This document shows, one piece after another, positions 33,158 to 44,802 of a stretch of DNA of 64,000 nt; the stretch's first letter is position 1; each line of letters starts with the position of its first letter. The DNA is from Rutidosis leptorrhynchoides (Eukaryota; Streptophyta; Magnoliopsida; Asterales; Asteraceae), in the NCBI RefSeq assembly GCF_046630445.1, contig NC_092340.1, positions 360,200,001-360,264,000 on the forward strand, written 5' to 3'. A model generated the notes under the pieces. It saw only the letters and a list, made by a program, of their open reading frames with translations, was not told the DNA's origin and did not search any database. The position numbers and the translations under genes are program-made.

Positions 33158-34145
33158 TTAACACATGGCTAACCAATAGGTAGCTAACAAACAGCCACAT
33201 ATGCATATGCTTATATATAGGATCACAATATTGTTATGATGTGTCGTTTTGAAGACAGAGTACACATACATCAACAGGCTATGTTTACCACCGCGTTCTG
33301 CCACCCCTCCCGTTGCTTTTAATATATTGTCATTGTCAACAAGTTCCACCTGGGGGCTATGTTTACCACCACGTTCGGCAGCCGCCACCCCCGGTGGTGT
33401 CTTTAATATGTTCTTGTTGTCAATAAGTTCCGGCTGGGGTTTACGTTTAGGTTTAGGTTTACGTTTGCGTTTACGTTTACCACCGGTTTCCGCCGCCACT
33501 CCCGGTGCTTTGGATATGGTGGTGGTGTCCTCCTCCTCAGTATAAAGAAGAAGAATTTCCCGGGGGTCATGTTTTGCACGCTCCATTTTCCGTTCTTTTG
33601 ATACGCTATTCTCGAGTTCGGCAAAGCATTGTGCAGCATCTTCCAATCCCAGTGCCATATATTCCTCCTTAAGTTGGACGGTCCGTTCCAAAGCAGAGTC
33701 ATCATATTCATCATTAGTGTTAGGTGGTTCATTTGCCTCCAAGCAACGTCTCTCCTCTTCTTCAAGTGAACAAGCACCGGATATGATACTACAGTAATAA
33801 TAATAATAGAATAATAGTAATATCAAATATCACATAGATATACATTACGTGACCACTTAATTAATAAATATATTGATATTGATTAATGATGATATAAACC
33901 TTGGTAGGATATCCCAAGCAAGTGTCCAGATGCAAGGTTGATGGTGTTTAATGTGGCTCTTGTTATTATTATTATTATTTTCATTAGCAGCATCAATTAA
34001 TTCTTCAAGCCCCGGTATCCAATAATAGGCGAATCTTTCGTTTAGACAGAAGTTGACAATATCAACAGCTATACCCCATTGTTTTAAATCCTCTCCGATC
34101 GACTTCCCGTGTTTTAGCGTATTAAAATCTGTAGGACTGGAAGGC

Positions 34146-34182
<37 letters not shown>

Positions 34183-34932
34183 TATTATTAATCTAATAGT
34201 ATCGATAGCTAGCTACATAAAAAGTAGTAAGGTGAAACATCTAAGCATAATCAAAAAACACATACCCTCCGGTAAAGAAAAGCATCCTTTTTTGGTTACT
34301 TGGATATTTACGCTCAAGTATCATCCTGGAAGTACGCAGCCCTCTTGAAAAGTACAACTCACCATTGCCTAACCTAAATCCATCTGCATCAGAAACAAGG
34401 TCAAATTCATTAACAAATTGATCCTAAAACAAGAGTAGGCAGTAGCTAGATAGGAATTGTAACTAACTTTTAAGATGACCCAGGATTTTATCAAGATCAC
34501 TAGTAGGTTCAAGCAGATTATCGTTATCTTCAGTACCGATTGTCAATATGCCTATAACATTCTTCGGATTACACTATAACAAAACAATTCCAACATTCAG
34601 TATATAGATATATATATATACATACTACACACAATTAGTTGACCTAAACTAACAAAAGAAAAGACCTTGAATTTAGCTCGACAATACGATCGAACACAAT
34701 TAAGTTGAAGCTTAAAGCTATAGCGATTATCAAAGAACGTCATCCATCGAGAATTGTCGATACAGATCATAATAGCCTCCTACAATATCAATATCAACCA
34801 ATCGAGTTTAATTTTTTTTTTTTTGAAAAGCAAGAAACCAATCGAGTTTAATTAATGAGATAAATCTATAGATCGATAGATAGATATCATAAACAAAAGA
34901 AAGAATAAAACGATACATACCTCGGCCACCAT
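33158..34932 (-). CDS. RPN10-like VWA protein, copy 2, six exons
   Basis: The modelled exons, from 5' to 3', are 34921-34932 (ATGGTGGCCGAG), 34666-34779, 34468-34573, 34266-34383, 33900-34136 and 33158-33788. All junctions are GT/AG and all phases agree, giving 405 residues. Residues 1-200 follow the VWA domain of RPN10: MVAE, MICIDNSRWM, CNPKNVIGILTIG, PTSDLDKIL, TGGPTDF, GIAVDIVNFCLN. RPN10 receives ubiquitinated substrates at the proteasome and braces lid to base. This protein differs strongly after the VWA domain. In place of the classic ubiquitin-interacting motifs it has an acidic EEEERRCLEAN segment, a KRKRKRKPKPKRK basic run, repeated TPPGVAAAERGGKHS units and a hydrophobic end (ILYISICICGCLLATYW). 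It is therefore a diverged family member and may not be a proteasome subunit. An asparagine run (ENNNNNNK) lies in exon 5. Confidence 0.8.
34151..34180. repeat. (AC)n microsatellite in RPN10-like intron 4
   Basis: About 14 CA units in the intron just upstream (minus strand) of exon 5. Confidence 0.95.
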
Positions 34933-35304
34933 GGTTTTGAATTGGAAATGAAATTGGCCAAATTTAACGTTCCAGATTATAAACCCTAGACGTGAAATAG
35001 GCGAATGAAAATAAATTGGCAGTTGCGGGTTGCCTTCTTGAAAGCAGTTCTAGTTTACCCGTTATGAAAATCAGCGAATTACAATAACAATCCCTAAACT
35101 TATGTTTCGAAAATATGGCTACAAAAATGAATTATCCCTTTACTTTCTATATATTCTATATATTTCTATATACTCAAAAAATTAATATGCTACTGAATAA
35201 CTTGAGTCACAGTTTTCTATTTTAGTTAGGCATTACTTGGCTATAGGATGGAAAAAACCTGTATCCGACGAGGAAATCCGAGACTTTTGGATCAGTAACT
35301 TTAA
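34933..35304. other. Upstream region of RPN10-like copy 2
   Basis: Presumed promoter of the minus-strand gene and 5' flank of the plus-strand open frame that follows. Near 35230-35300 the plus strand reads YLAIGWKKPVSDEEIRDF, which may be coding and belong to the next feature. No clear TATA box. Confidence 0.35.
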
Positions 35305-35387
35305 TTTTGCACAGAGTGGTGTATTCTAAATGGTCGTTTGAAGAAATCGCAAGAAGAAGTGTTGGCTAAATCAACACTTATGAAGAA

Positions 35388-35419
<32 letters not shown>

Positions 35420-35748
35420 AGAAGGAAGAGGTTGTTTCGAGTTCGTTTAATTTACATGATAATGTTAATGACATTGATTTCGGCGATGCGGTTCAAAGGA
35501 TGTTTATTGATGATAAATTTGGGGAGTTTGAAGAGGCGCTCATCGATTGTGGGTTTAAACATGGGTTGCAAATCGGTTGTGAAAGGTTTCTCCAAGACTT
35601 AGAATACCGTGACATTATTGCTCCTTCCGAGGCTATCTTAGTTCGGGACGGTTCATCTAATGTTTTGACTTATAGGATCGTTAATTGCAACGAAAAAAGG
35701 ATTGACCGGGAGACCATTGATGGTAAGATGAAGAAAGTGGTCTTTTAG
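35305..35748 (+). CDS. Unrecognised lysine-rich coding piece
   Basis: A frame open from 35305 to a TAG at 35748. The first ATG in it is at 35380, within a run of lysines (a GAA/GAAG repeat). After the lysine tract the sequence is of normal composition: DIDFGDAVQRMF, FEEALIDCGFKHGL, CERFLQDLEYRDIIAPSEAILVRDG, then a basic end. I do not recognise the family. The lack of an upstream ATG and the preceding coding-like segment (GWKKPVSDEEIRDFW, about 35240-35290, another frame) suggest a fragment of a longer gene. A whole copia element inserted 118 bp after the stop. Confidence 0.4.
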
Positions 35749-35866
35749 CACTTTTGGTTCTATTTTGTGGTATTTTCCACGATTTGATTCCTAGACTTTG
35801 TTTAGATGTTTGTATGTTTTTTCCCGGTTTTATTCGTTAGTTCATAGTTAGAGGCTCGGTGATAGG

Positions 35867-36938
35867 TGAAAGTATTTCGTATGCCCGAGAGACATATTAA
35901 ATTAACGTGGCCACTATGTTATGATCCAAGTCGGGTCATACCCAATAACAAGTTTACCGACACCTTAAACGTATTTGATCTTAACGATTGGTTCATTAAA
36001 CAAATACGTGACACTTGAACTTTAGAAAATCGGTTTTTCTAAAATATTATCACTTGAGATAAATTATTTGGATAATTTATATATAATTGTTTATAGGTTT
36101 AAATGATTATATTGTGTTATATTTTATAAAAGGTTTTATAAAAATGTATAAGTAACAAAATAATACATAATTTTATAACAAGTTTTAAACTTTTATAAAA
36201 CTTATATGTATTATTATTTAACATAAAGCATGGCAGAATTTTTGGGTCTCCAAGAAAAGACAACTCATGCTTAGTTTAGTTGCTTTTAATGCCACACAAC
36301 TTCTCACAAGGTGGTCCAACACTTTCACCAAGTTTTGACTAAACTCTCTCAAGTGATACATGCAAAGAATACCTCAAAAATCTGCACAAAAGACTCTCCA
36401 AACACAGCTGCTGCTGTCGTGACTGTTGGGGCAGAAAAAGGGTTCTTAAGCTTGGTTCTTCAAGTGATAATCAAGTATAATAAAATCCTAACCATAGTAT
36501 TAGGTGTTGGGTACAAGCTTGGGGTATTATCCCTTGAGGTTTCATGCTTTTGGAACTTGCATTCATCATCATTTCTTGAGAACTGCTGTCCAGAATTTTG
36601 AGTACATAAAAGTGGGTTTCAAGCTAGATTAACAAGAGTGTTGAGGTTACAAAGTCTAGCCAAGGTTAAGGGTGATATTGGAGAAGCATAAGCTTGGTGT
36701 TTTCATCTTCAAATTCGTCATTCTTGGAAGTAAATAACCTCCTAACTTGGAGAAGGTATAACTTCTAAATTACTATCTTGTAGTTTGTAAGCATATTATT
36801 TCACAACTTGATCCTAATTGGGTTTTAACTTTAATTGGTTAAAGGTTTACAAGTTTTAAATGGTAATACATACATGCTTCCGCTTATTTTTGATTCTTAA
36901 AAGGTTTTATGTATTTTGAAACTTGTTAAAACCCAACA
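35867..36938 (+). repeat. Copia 5' LTR
   Basis: 1072 bp, TGAAAG...CAACA. The open frame inside it (36311-36601) recurs in the other LTR and is not a gene. Confidence 0.95.
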
Positions 36939-38488
36939 ATGGTATCTAGAGCCGAAGTTGTTGAAATATGCTTCGAGATGGTTATTAAACCCACTATAAT
37001 TTTGCATTCTATGAACATGCATGAAGTAGAATGTAAAATTTTCGGTTTTGGGTGGTTGTCATTTTGGCCAAAATCACTTGTGATTCTGCATTCTGTACTG
37101 CCAATCACTTGTGATTCTGTACTGCCGATCACTTGTGATTCTGTACTGCCAATCACTTGTGATTCTGTACTCCCGATCACTTGTGATTCTGTATTGCCAA
37201 TCACTTGTGATTCTGTGTTGCAGATCACTTGTGATTCTGTGTTTCCAATCACTTGTGATTCTGTATTGCCTATCACTTATGTTGATGATGTTCACAATCT
37301 AAGCCTTGACCTTGTGTTTGGTTGCATGCATGGTTGATTGATATTTATTCAATTGGTTTGTAATAATATTTATTCATTTGGCATGTAATAATTCATTTGG
37401 TTATGTAATTTATTTTATATTTGGTATGTAAAATAGATTAGGTTGTAATTTCTTTTCTTAGACAAAATGTATTAGGATATTTTTTGTAAAATGATGAAGA
37501 ATGATGAAGACTTGAAGAACACATGAAGAAGCATTTGGATGCAAGGTTAAGTGGGAGATTTGAAATCTCCTACTTTGTGTAATTACCCCTTATCCGGTGG
37601 CATTTGTTTTCGGCTAAACAAATGTCTACCAAAATGGCTTGATTGTGAACATATTTGTTTTGCATGCATGGTTGTTTATTGTATGATTGTGGATTGTATG
37701 TTTGTATGCTACAAGTTAATCACACAAGTTAACAACAAGCAAAATGGAAATTTAATTGGTTAAATTATACATTAATTAACGACATGCAAAACGACAATTT
37801 AAATGGTTAAATTAAAAACGGCTAAAAGGACATTAATAATCGGTTATTAAGAAAATGATAAGGATCATATATATGGTTTATATCATGTAATTGGTTTAAT
37901 TACAAGACATGAAAATAGTTTTCATAAGTACCATGCACTAAATGCATGTTAGTGTATGGCATAAATGTTTTCTCAAACTAGAATTAATGAAAACTTAAAT
38001 CCCTTACTAAAACAAGGTAAACAAGTTTAACGCCATCCTATTGTGTGACACTTAAAAGTATTAGGGAACTTATGATGGGATAAAGGTCACCTAACCGTTA
38101 TGAGCAAACTAATATGATTAAGGTAAATTTCGCATGCTTGTGGGATAAAGGTCACCTAACCACTTGTATGTTAAATCTACATGTCTACACAAGTAGGACG
38201 ACTTGATTTGGGAATCATGAACTTAGGGTCACCGAAGCATGAGGAACAAATAGGCGCTGATGGGATTAATATGCCATGCAAAAGGATTGCATGATCCCAT
38301 AACTTAGAAGTTGCAAAAGGATTGCAATTGTCATTAAGACTACCTAGCTAAATCAAATGACGGGATAAAGGTCACCTAACCGAAATTTGATTTACCGTTG
38401 GATTCTAATATTTAATAAAACAAATTAAAAGGGTATTGTTTATTAAATTTGAAATCAATACTTAAAAGAACTTTGTTGAATTTTGTAG
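36939..38488 (+). other. Copia untranslated leader with 24-bp tandem repeats
   Basis: A 1.55 kb leader between the primer-binding site and gag. At 37075-37275 a 24-bp unit built on AATCACTTGTGATTCTGTA is repeated about eight times. Further on, GATAAAGGTCACCTAACC occurs three times (about 38080, 38143 and 38364) in repeated blocks of 60-200 bp. These repeats make open frames in several registers that are artefacts. Confidence 0.85.
37075..37275. repeat. 24-bp tandem repeat, about eight units
   Basis: Unit AATCACTTGTGATTCTGTACTGCC with small variations (ACTGCCGATC, GTTGCAGATC, GTTTCCAATC). Each unit has the near-palindrome AATCACTTGTGATT, so the array could form a series of small hairpins in RNA. 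Confidence 0.93.
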
Positions 38489-41400
38489 ATGGCCGCTAAT
38501 AACAACAACAACATGAACAACGCACCACTTAACTTTAACAACCTATCGTTGCGGTCTCTCCTCGAGAAAGACAAACTCAACCATACAAACTTTATGGATT
38601 GGTTCCGCAATCTTCGGATTGTCCTCAAACAAGAGGATAAAATGTATGTGCTTGAGGACCCCATTCCCGATCAACCGGATGAGAGTGATGTGGAGGCAAT
38701 GGCCTCTTACGATAAGTATTGCCACGACTCCCTTCAAGTCTCATGCTTAATGCTTGGGACTATGATACCCGAACTCCAAAAGGATTTCGAGCATCATAGT
38801 GCATACGACATGATAACACAATTGAAGGAGATGTTTCTCCAACAAGCACGTGTTGAGCGTTTCGAAACGGTTCGGGCGCTTCATGCTTGTCGTATGGACG
38901 ACACCCAATCGGTTTCATCTTATGTACTTAAGATGAAAAGCCTTATCGATCGTGCTAACCGTCTTAACCTTAACATATCTAATGAGTTAGCCACCGATCT
39001 TATCCTTAACTCCCTATCAAAGAGGTTTGATCAATTTGTAATTAATTACAACATGAATGGGATGGATAAGAGTATAGGTGAGCTTCATGGTATGCTTAGG
39101 ACGGCGGAAACTAGCATGGGTAAAAGGGCTTTACCCGTGTTAGCAATCGATCAAGGTGGGTCCAAAAGTAAGACCTCTAAGCCAAAGGTGGCTAAGAGAA
39201 AAGGACCCGCCTATCAAGGCAAAGGGAAAGGGAAGATGGTTACCCCAACCATCAACAAGGCTAAGAAGCAAAAGGTAGCCGAGAAGGCAAACCCCAAGGA
39301 AGACCCATGTTTCGGTTGCGGTGAGATGGGTCATTGGAAACGAAACTGTCCGGTCTACCTTAAGGAGTTGAAGGACAAGAGGGATGCAGGGCAAACCTCA
39401 GGTAATATATATATGGTATATATAGAGCTAAGTATTACTTCTTCTAATACATGGGTATTAGACACTGGATGTGGAACTCATATTTGCAATTCTTTGCAGG
39501 GGTTCAAAAGAAGTGATCATAAGGCGAGAACATCAAGTCTCTATATGGGCAATGGTGCAAAGGTGCATGTTAAAGCTCAAGGAGATTTTATTTTGAAGCT
39601 TCCAAGTGGATTGGAACTTATTTTAGAAAATGTTTTGTATGCTCCGGATTTGTGTAGAAACATTATTTCTATTTCTCGCTTAAAACAATGTGGTTACGTT
39701 GTTAATTTTATTGATGATGATATTCATGTTTCTAAAAATAATGTATTCTATTTCAAGGCTTCGCCTTCAAATGGAATTTATGAATTGGTTCATGATAACA
39801 CATCTTCTAGTAGCTCAATGTACCATACAAGCACCAAGAAACTCAAAAGGGATTTGAGTGATTCCTACTTATGGCATTGTCGCCTTGGTCACATAAACAA
39901 GAACCGAATACATACACTTCAAAAGAATGGACTTTTGAAATCAAATGAAATGGATTCGTTTGAAGTATGTGAATCTTGTTTACAAGGCAAGATGACTAAA
40001 GCACCTTTCAAAGGGACCTATGAAAGGGCTAAAGATTTATTGGGATTAATACATTCGGATGTATGTGGACCCTTTAAACCCATGACTAGGAAAGGTGAAA
40101 GATACTTTGTTACTTTCATTGATGACTTTAGTCGTTTCGGATATGTCTACTTATTAAGACACAAGAACGAAACGTTTGAAGCATTCAAAGAATATCAAAA
40201 CGAAGTACAAAATCAACTCAATAAGACAATTAAGGTACTACGTACCGATAGAGGAGGTGAATACCTAAGCGATGCCTTCCAAGATCATCTTAGGAGTTGT
40301 GGGATTATCTCACAACTTACTCCACCCGGAACACCCCAACTTAATGGAGTTTCCGAAAGGAGGAACCGAACCCTGATGGATATGGTTCGATCTATGATGG
40401 CAAGAAGCTCGTTACCTCTGTCATTTTGGGGTTATTGTCTAAGCTCCGCGGCTCGTATTTTAAATATGGCCCCAACCAAGAAAGTGGAACGAACTCCTCA
40501 TGAGATGTGGTTTGGAAAACCTCCTTCTCTATCATACTTAAAGGTATGGGGATGTGAAGCTTATCCTAAGCGTTACGTCCCTAATAAGTTGAATGCTCGA
40601 TCCACGAAGTGTATCTTCATAGGATATCCCAAGGATGATATGGGATACTATTTCTATGATCCATACGAGCAGAATGTATTTGTTGCTCGAAAGGCGGAAT
40701 TCCTTGAAACTAAGTTCCTAATGGAAGGAAATAGTGAAAGGAAGATAGATCTTGAAGAGGTTCAAGATCAAGTAGATGATACACAATTGGTTGACACTAG
40801 CATTCAACATGAAAATGTTGATAGTGATCAAATGGATGATCAAAATACACAAGACATTCGTAGATCTGGTAGGATTAGCAATTCTCCTGAGAGATATGGG
40901 TTTCTCATAGATGGTTGCTGTACGGTTGATTTGGATGAACCAACAAACTACCAAGATGCTTTATCAAGGATTGATAAAGATAAATGGCAGGAAGCCATGA
41001 ACGCCGAGATGCAATCCATGTATGAAAACCAAGTGTGGGAACTTGTTGAGCAACCTCCTAGCTCTAAGCTAGTTGATTGCAAATGGCTTTTCAAAATGAA
41101 AACCGACATACATGGAAACTTGGATACATATAAAGCTAGACTTGTTGCAAAAGGTTTCACTCAAACTCAAGGGGTTGATTATGATGAAACTTTCTCGCCT
41201 GTGGCAATGCTAAAGTCCATTAGGATATTATTTGCCATTGCTGCTCACTACGACTATGAAATATGGCAAATGGATGTCAAAACCGCTTTTCTAAATGGAT
41301 ATCTTATGGAAGATGTCTATATGGTCCAGCCTGAAGGTTTTGTTGATCCAAAATATCCTAAAAGTGTATGCAAGTTAAAGAAGTCAATCTACGGATTGAA

Positions 41401-42520
41401 ACAAGCATCTAGAATGTGGAATCATCGTTTTAATGAGGAAGCCGAGAAATTTGGCTTCATTAAAAATGGTGATGAAGCTTGTGTATATAAGAAAGCTAGT
41501 GGGAGCACCATCATGTTCCTTGTACTATATGTGGATGATATATTATTATTTGGGAATGATATTACCACAATGCAAGGAGTCAAAACTTGGCTAAAGAGTT
41601 GCTTCTCCATTAAGGATCTTGGAGATGCACAATACATATTGGGGATAGGGATCTATAGAAATAGATCCAAGAGATTGATAGGTTTAAGTCAAAGTACATA
41701 CATTGATAAAATCTTGAAAAGGTTCAAGATGGAAAACTCTAAGAGAGGTTTGGTACCTATTCAAAAGGGAACCGTTCTCAGTTCATCTCAGTGTCCTGCC
41801 ACGAAAGATGAACAAGAGAGAATGAAGAAAGTCCCATACGCATCTGCTATTGGGTCTATCATGTATGCAATGATATGTACTAGACCGGATGTGTCATGCG
41901 CTCTAAGCTTGACAAGTAGATACCAGAACAACCCAGGAAACAGTCATTGGATTGCTGTTAAAAGTATATTGAAATACCTTAGGAGAACTAAGGATATGTT
42001 TCTAATATATGGGTCTGGTAAGGAGGAACTCGCCGTAAAAGGTTACGTGGACGCGAGTTTCCAAACTGATCGAGATGACTCTCGATCACAATCCGGTTAT
42101 GTCTTCATGTTAAATGGTGGTGCGGTCTCTTGGAAGAGTTCGAAACAGGAAGTTGTTGCGTTATCCACTACAGAGTCGGAGTACATTGCCGCCTCACTGG
42201 CAGCTCAGGAAGCTGCATGGATGAAGAAATTCATCGACGACTTAGGAGTGGTCCCTTCCATTCAGGACCCTCTTGAGATCTTTTGTGACAACGAGGGTGC
42301 GATTGCTCAAATCAAGGAACCTCGTGCTCATCAAAAGACTCGTCACATTGAACGGAGATTCAACTACATCAGGGATGAGGTTGAAAAGGGAAAGATATGT
42401 ATTCACAAAGTTCACACAGATCAAAATGTTGCGGATCCACTCACGAAGCTTTTACATGGGCCAAAACATGAGGGACATGTTTGTGCATTAGGGCTTCGAT
42501 ATTCTAGTGATTGGATATGA
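38489..42520 (+). CDS. Copia gag-pol polyprotein
   Basis: One open frame of 1343 residues. Domain order: gag (residues about 30-210), zinc knuckle CFGCGEMGHWKRNC (about 274-287), aspartic protease with WVLDTGCGTHIC (about 322), GAG-pre-integrase LWHCRLGHINKNRI (about 460), integrase core HSDVCGPF and IDDFSRFGYVY (about 530-560), reverse transcriptase WQMDVKTAFLNG (about 930) and LYVDDILLFGND (about 1014), and RNase H YVDASF and STTESEYIAA (about 1190-1235). This is the Ty1/copia order. The frame looks whole and spans the expected set of domains; I did not assign a lineage. Confidence 0.95.
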   Translation: MAANNNNNMNNAPLNFNNLSLRSLLEKDKLNHTNFMDWFRNLRIVLKQEDKMYVLEDPIPDQPDESDVEAMASYDKYCHDSLQVSCLMLGTMIPELQKDFEHHSAYDMITQLKEMFLQQARVERFETVRALHACRMDDTQSVSSYVLKMKSLIDRANRLNLNISNELATDLILNSLSKRFDQFVINYNMNGMDKSIGELHGMLRTAETSMGKRALPVLAIDQGGSKSKTSKPKVAKRKGPAYQGKGKGKMVTPTINKAKKQKVAEKANPKEDPCFGCGEMGHWKRNCPVYLKELKDKRDAGQTSGNIYMVYIELSITSSNTWVLDTGCGTHICNSLQGFKRSDHKARTSSLYMGNGAKVHVKAQGDFILKLPSGLELILENVLYAPDLCRNIISISRLKQCGYVVNFIDDDIHVSKNNVFYFKASPSNGIYELVHDNTSSSSSMYHTSTKKLKRDLSDSYLWHCRLGHINKNRIHTLQKNGLLKSNEMDSFEVCESCLQGKMTKAPFKGTYERAKDLLGLIHSDVCGPFKPMTRKGERYFVTFIDDFSRFGYVYLLRHKNETFEAFKEYQNEVQNQLNKTIKVLRTDRGGEYLSDAFQDHLRSCGIISQLTPPGTPQLNGVSERRNRTLMDMVRSMMARSSLPLSFWGYCLSSAARILNMAPTKKVERTPHEMWFGKPPSLSYLKVWGCEAYPKRYVPNKLNARSTKCIFIGYPKDDMGYYFYDPYEQNVFVARKAEFLETKFLMEGNSERKIDLEEVQDQVDDTQLVDTSIQHENVDSDQMDDQNTQDIRRSGRISNSPERYGFLIDGCCTVDLDEPTNYQDALSRIDKDKWQEAMNAEMQSMYENQVWELVEQPPSSKLVDCKWLFKMKTDIHGNLDTYKARLVAKGFTQTQGVDYDETFSPVAMLKSIRILFAIAAHYDYEIWQMDVKTAFLNGYLMEDVYMVQPEGFVDPKYPKSVCKLKKSIYGLKQASRMWNHRFNEEAEKFGFIKNGDEACVYKKASGSTIMFLVLYVDDILLFGNDITTMQGVKTWLKSCFSIKDLGDAQYILGIGIYRNRSKRLIGLSQSTYIDKILKRFKMENSKRGLVPIQKGTVLSSSQCPATKDEQERMKKVPYASAIGSIMYAMICTRPDVSCALSLTSRYQNNPGNSHWIAVKSILKYLRRTKDMFLIYGSGKEELAVKGYVDASFQTDRDDSRSQSGYVFMLNGGAVSWKSSKQEVVALSTTESEYIAASLAAQEAAWMKKFIDDLGVVPSIQDPLEIFCDNEGAIAQIKEPRAHQKTRHIERRFNYIRDEVEKGKICIHKVHTDQNVADPLTKLLHGPKHEGHVCALGLRYSSDWI

Positions 42521-43289
42521 TCTATTTTAAGTATTGTACCGGAACGAAATTATTCAAACTCATTAATATAACTATGGTGTTAATTTATTTAAGTTATGTT
42601 CCTATTTTGCATATTTCATCCATGAATAAGCAATTACTCTAAATTTCCGTAGTCGATCACATTTGTGGGAACAAGTGTGAGGTTTAGACTATTATGAACT
42701 CGGATTGGTATACATTCATAGGTTGAATGTGGGGCAAGGTTGCAACCAAGGTTCATAGATATTTGTGGGAAACAAATATTGGAAGACCCGCTCTCAAGAA
42801 TTACTGTATAGAGCCTTTGTGGTTGATCACATGTAATCTTGAGTAAAGGTGAATATCATTGTATCCTCTGACCTGAGATACATATTGGGTTCGGATATTC
42901 ACCAAGTACTGTGCCTTGATTCTTTCCTTCGCTATTCTGAAACATGGTAGTACATAAGGAAGAACTCAGGTATATTACAAAGTGTATATCTAGGACGTAT
43001 GTAGTCAAGATGGAATTTGTCCCTCTTATTCGTTGAGAGTCAGATGTCTAAGGCCTGAATAGTTAAATCTATAAGAGAGTGATCACTCTGTATCTCTTGG
43101 ATTTAACATGACATCTAGGACGAAAGGAAATAATGAAAGATTCACCTAATCATATTCGAGATGGGAACTCGAAAGGGATGATGTTATTGAATGGCACAAA
43201 GTCATAACATATTAGGGGTGATGGACGGTGTGTTAGGCTGTATCCATCACTTGCATTAATTTCTTATGTTTCGCGTGCAAGTGGGAGAT
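42521..43289 (+). other. Copia 3' untranslated region
   Basis: Non-coding, between the polyprotein stop and the right LTR, ending in the purine tract AAGTGGGAGAT. Confidence 0.85.
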
Positions 43290-44361
43290 TGAAAGTATTT
43301 CGTATGCCCGAGAGACATATTAAATTAACGTGGCCACTATGTTATGATCCAAGTCGGGTCATACCCAATAACAAGTTTACCGACACCTTAAACGTATTTG
43401 ATCTTAACGATTGGTTCATTAAACAAATACGTGACACTTGAACTTTAGAAAATCGGTTTTTCTAAAATATTATCACTTGAGATAAATTATTTGGATAATT
43501 TATATATAATTGTTTATAGGTTTAAATGATTATATTGTGTTATATTTTATAAAAGGTTTTATAAAAATGTATAAGTAACAAAATAATACATAATTTTATA
43601 ACAAGTTTTAAACTTTTATAAAACTTATATGTATTATTATTTAACATAAAGCATGGCAGAATTTTTGGGTCTCCAAGAAAAGACAACTCATGCTTAGTTT
43701 AGTTGCTTTTAATGCCACACAACTTCTCACAAGGTGGTCCAACACTTTCACCAAGTTTTGACTAAACTCTCTCAAGTGATACATGCAAAGAATACCTCAA
43801 AAATCTGCACAAAAGACTCTCCAAACACAGCTGCTGCTGTCGTGACTGTTGGGGCAGAAAAAGGGTTCTTAAGCTTGGTTCTTCAAGTGATAATCAAGTA
43901 TAATAAAATCCTAACCATAGTATTAGGTGTTGGGTACAAGCTTGGGGTATTATCCCTTGAGGTTTCATGCTTTTGGAACTTGCATTCATCATCATTTCTT
44001 GAGAACTGCTGTCCAGAATTTTGAGTACATAAAAGTGGGTTTCAAGCTAGATTAACAAGAGTGTTGAGGTTACAAAGTCTAGCCAAGGTTAAGGGTGATA
44101 TTGGAGAAGCATAAGCTTGGTGTTTTCATCTTCAAATTCGTCATTCTTGGAAGTAAATAACCTCCTAACTTGGAGAAGGTATAACTTCTAAATTACTATC
44201 TTGTAGTTTGTAAGCATATTATTTCACAACTTGATCCTAATTGGGTTTTAACTTTAATTGGTTAAAGGTTTACAAGTTTTAAATGGTAATACATACATGC
44301 TTTCGCTTATTTTTGATTCTTAAAAGGTTTTATGTATTTTGAAACTTGTTAAAACCCAACA
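43290..44361 (+). repeat. Copia 3' LTR
   Basis: 1072 bp, essentially identical to 35867-36938; followed by the second copy of ATAGG. Confidence 0.95.
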
Positions 44362-44366
44362 ATAGG

Positions 44367-44802
44367 TAGTTTTAGTTTTGTTGTGTATGCTTTCTAGGTT
44401 CGAGCCTCTATGCTATCGCATTGTATCCTTCGGTTGAGAGCGTTTTAGGAAAACGTTTTTTGTTTCTATATGTTTCTATATGAGTTATTTATTTAAATAA
44501 AAAAAATGTAAACGTTTACCTTCACCTCAAAAACATTACTTACGATATATGTAACAGAGAAAGTGTAGTATTCCATGATGCTGTCATCCCATTTCAAAAA
44601 GCCAAGAGTATATACGAGATGTTGAAAAACCCCACCAAATATCTTATAACCGCATATCAGAGCAAACACAAAGACACCATTTAAACCTACATACTTACAA
44701 TCTCATTCCCAAATACTTCAACTATATATACAATCTCAACCACAAAGCCAACTTATGATTCATAAAATACTCTAACATCACTGACCATCCATTTATTTTC
44801 TT
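44367..44802 (-). other. 3' flank and probable 3' UTR of CAMTA gene
   Basis: The left part is the displaced continuation of the sequence interrupted by the copia element. The right part, next to the CAMTA stop, is presumably its 3' UTR. No other gene seen. Confidence 0.5.

Larger units (their letters stand above)
35867..44361 (+). mobile_element. Ty1/copia element, looks whole, 8.5 kb
   Basis: LTRs of 1072 bp each (35867-36938 and 43290-44361) start TGAAAGTATTTCG and end AACCCAACA. The 5-bp target duplication ATAGG lies at 35862-35866 and 44362-44366. A primer-binding site TGGTATCTAGAGCC (36940-36953) and a purine tract GTGGGAGAT before the right LTR are in place. One long open polyprotein occupies 38489-42520. 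I found a single LTR difference by eye, so the insertion is very recent. No breaks seen. Confidence 0.95.

Noticed and set aside
36311-36601. 96-residue frame, also at 43734-44024
   Set aside because: Identical copies within the two copia LTRs.
37075-37275. Repeat protein (ITSDWQYR-type) or CRISPR array
   Set aside because: 24-bp head-to-tail tandem repeat in the leader of a copia element; open in several frames on both strands.
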